From contig NC_019683.1 of assembly GCF_000316605.1 (NCBI RefSeq), forward strand, positions 4,944,036-5,008,035: 64,000 nucleotides of DNA, written 5' to 3'. The stretch comes from [Leptolyngbya] sp. PCC 7376. GTDB lineage: Bacteria; Cyanobacteriota; Cyanobacteriia; Cyanobacteriales; MRBY01. This document shows positions 63,601 through 64,000 of the stretch, piece by piece; the stretch's first letter is position 1; each line of letters begins with the position of its first letter. Position numbers and translations under genes: made by a program. The notes below the pieces were generated by a model. It ran no database searches. It saw only the letters and a list, made by a program, of their open reading frames with translations, and was not told where the DNA came from.

Positions 63601-64000
63601 TGACTTTCACAATAACGATGGTGATTTTTATGCCAATTTTAGCGAGTTGATACGAACTCTAGATACGGATCGTGAGCATGTCAGAAACCACACGCAATGG
63701 TCCCAAAGGGCTTTGGCCTGGCGACAGAAAGATAATGAGGATCTATTACTTAGGGGAAGCGAACTGGCGATCGCCCAAAACTGGCTAGACAAAGCTAGCC
63801 GAACAAAAATCATTCCCCTCACAACAGCGTTACAAAGGGAATTCATTGAGGCAAGCCATGCCCTAGAAACTCGTATAGAAGTGGAGAAAACCAAAGCCGA
63901 AATCGATGTTTTAAACTCTCTGTCGCAAACACGACGCATTGTAAATGATCAATTAGGAGCCTTACTTGTCAGTGTGAAGGCGGGAAAGCTATTGAGCGAA
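60644..64000 (+). CDS. Five-TIR-domain protein, open at the window edge
   Basis: ATG 60644 opens a frame without stop for 1119 codons to the window end. Five TIR domains begin near residues 15, 247, 446, 677 and 880 (NAFICYGRADS, QIFFIYIPENS, FDVFISYGRADS, QVFLSYADEDN, LDVFVSYSRADS). The Glu of the SPYCxxE-type motif is E87, E519, E749 and E952; in TIR2 it is Q319. BB-loop equivalents (NIPQGVDY, DIQLGKDF, DIPLGVDF, DIEAGVDF, SIASGSDF) are all present. Each TIR is followed by a helical module (QH, then A-L-W, LL, then AExWL-like) of about 85 residues. TIR domains of this kind hydrolyse NAD+ or make cyclic ADP-ribose variants in bacterial defence. The end (VLNSLSQTRRI, VSVKAGKLLSE) resembles the entry to WD40 repeats in cyanobacterial TIR proteins. 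Native gene: HIP1 sites occur within it. Confidence 0.93.
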   Translation, partial: MSKNASPSTTTPFKNAFICYGRADSLEFTKWLNDQLVAQGYDIWFDFKNIPQGVDYQKQINAGIENADNFIFVIAPHATNSPYCRKEVELAIALNKRLIPIMHVEEISRETWQGRNPNDTDEQWEAYKAEGLHSCFTNLHPELGKINWNQVSFKEDESDYGQSLQALIDILERQSNYVRQHTEFLHAALVWKKQQKQSQFLLSEEQTLRGQHWLQTKFHHEQSPCQPTDLHGEFITESLKQLPNGMPQIFFIYIPENSDRMALLRQQLWREGYSVWTEEADIQLGKDFDTEVLRGIEGSDSLIYLASAQCIESAEQQAQIQYAQKLNKRIIPVKLEAIAPNNIPNNQQQLAWLDFTGTEAATKQLVISQILKAIKEDAGYYEQHRQILVKALSWDRQKRPKSLLLQGQDFTLAEQWLALSATEQDSRATDLQQIYINTSKAMNQFFDVFISYGRADSKSFATMLHDCLVEQGFNVWFDQNDIPLGVDFQEQIKAGIEKAHNFIFIIAPHSINSPYCNKEIDLALNLNKRIIPIMHVEEISKETWQQRNPYKTEESDWEAAQERGEHSSFNNMNPEIGKINWVYCREQDDFDDSFERLMKLCRQHEDYVKQHTEILAKALSWQSHQQQSQYLLVGEDRIAAEGWLLTRFTDTQAPCFPTDLHCEYVTKSIRNANNLMTQVFLSYADEDNEMEAKIRRSLMREGYTIWSSQRDIEAGVDFAEAIKHGLEATDTIVYLLSPHSLGSEFCQREIAYAQSLNKRIIPLSIAPIDETDLSPTIRAIQYIDLSCLDENEEAYRKGINVLLKLLTQDKIYYEQHKTILVRALKWQAQQKNTSILLRGHNLREADTWLKIAAKRSEYPATALHQEFIQTSLDQPEDVALDVFVSYSRADSDFVRQLNDALQVQEKTTWFDQESIASGSDFQQEIFHGIESCDNFLFVISPNSVNSDYCGGEVEHAAKLNKRIVTVLHRSVNPASLHPELAKIQWIDFHNNDGDFYANFSELIRTLDTDREHVRNHTQWSQRALAWRQKDNEDLLLRGSELAIAQNWLDKASRTKIIPLTTALQREFIEASHALETRIEVEKTKAEIDVLNSLSQTRRIVNDQLGALLVSVKAGKLLSE

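Overview
The window looks like a cyanobacterial chromosome segment. The octamer GCGATCGC (HIP1), often extended to GGCGATCGCC, recurs throughout genes and spacers. The ribosomal gene order is of the cyanobacterial/plastid type: no rpsJ before rplC, no rpsN between rplE and rpsH, no rpmD between rpsE and rplO. An SLH-OprB porin and a UbiA-type prenyltransferase also fit. The style resembles Picosynechococcus or Leptolyngbya-like strains, but I cannot name the species.

Layout. 1-7218: housekeeping and accessory genes (GT2 fragment, CAP protein, JAMM protease, threonine synthase, Ppx/GppA, UbiA, GAF-PAS protein). 7304-12653: a complete rRNA operon on the minus strand (promoter, 16S, tRNA-Ile, tRNA-Ala, 23S, 5S, terminator). 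12862-17303: a graveyard of nested insertion sequences (IS630, IS982, IS5 and IS1 types), all with broken transposase genes; the IS1 copy has a clean 8-bp target duplication and the central IS630 copy a TA duplication. 17339-27219: valS, tkt, fabF, acpP and gatA, with a small MITE-like element placed exactly at the tkt stop codon. 27341-31254: the rplS-trnW-secE-nusG-rplK-rplA-rplJ-rplL cluster, with an L10-type leader and attenuator before rplJ. 31437-35171: SLH porin, aminopeptidase P and a small protein. 35168-52110: prfA, then the long S10-spc-alpha supercluster from rplC to rpmE, with truA, adk, secY, infA and rpoA inside it. 52668-60141: pnp, an oxidoreductase-tmk pair, ExbB/ExbD, a diguanylate cyclase response regulator and a GNAT protein.

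The most striking item is at the right edge. From 60644 an open frame runs off the window after 1119 codons and carries five tandem TIR domains, each followed by a related helical module. Four keep the Glu of the TIR NADase motif and the second has Gln instead. The order looks like a duplicated A-B pair plus a fifth domain. Its end resembles the region that precedes WD40 repeats in cyanobacterial TIR proteins, so a large signalling or defence protein probably continues beyond the window.

Most of the window encodes the translation machinery (rRNA, 32 ribosomal proteins, IF-1, RF1, ValRS, GatA, tRNA-Trp) and its coupled functions (RNA polymerase alpha, NusG, SecY/SecE).
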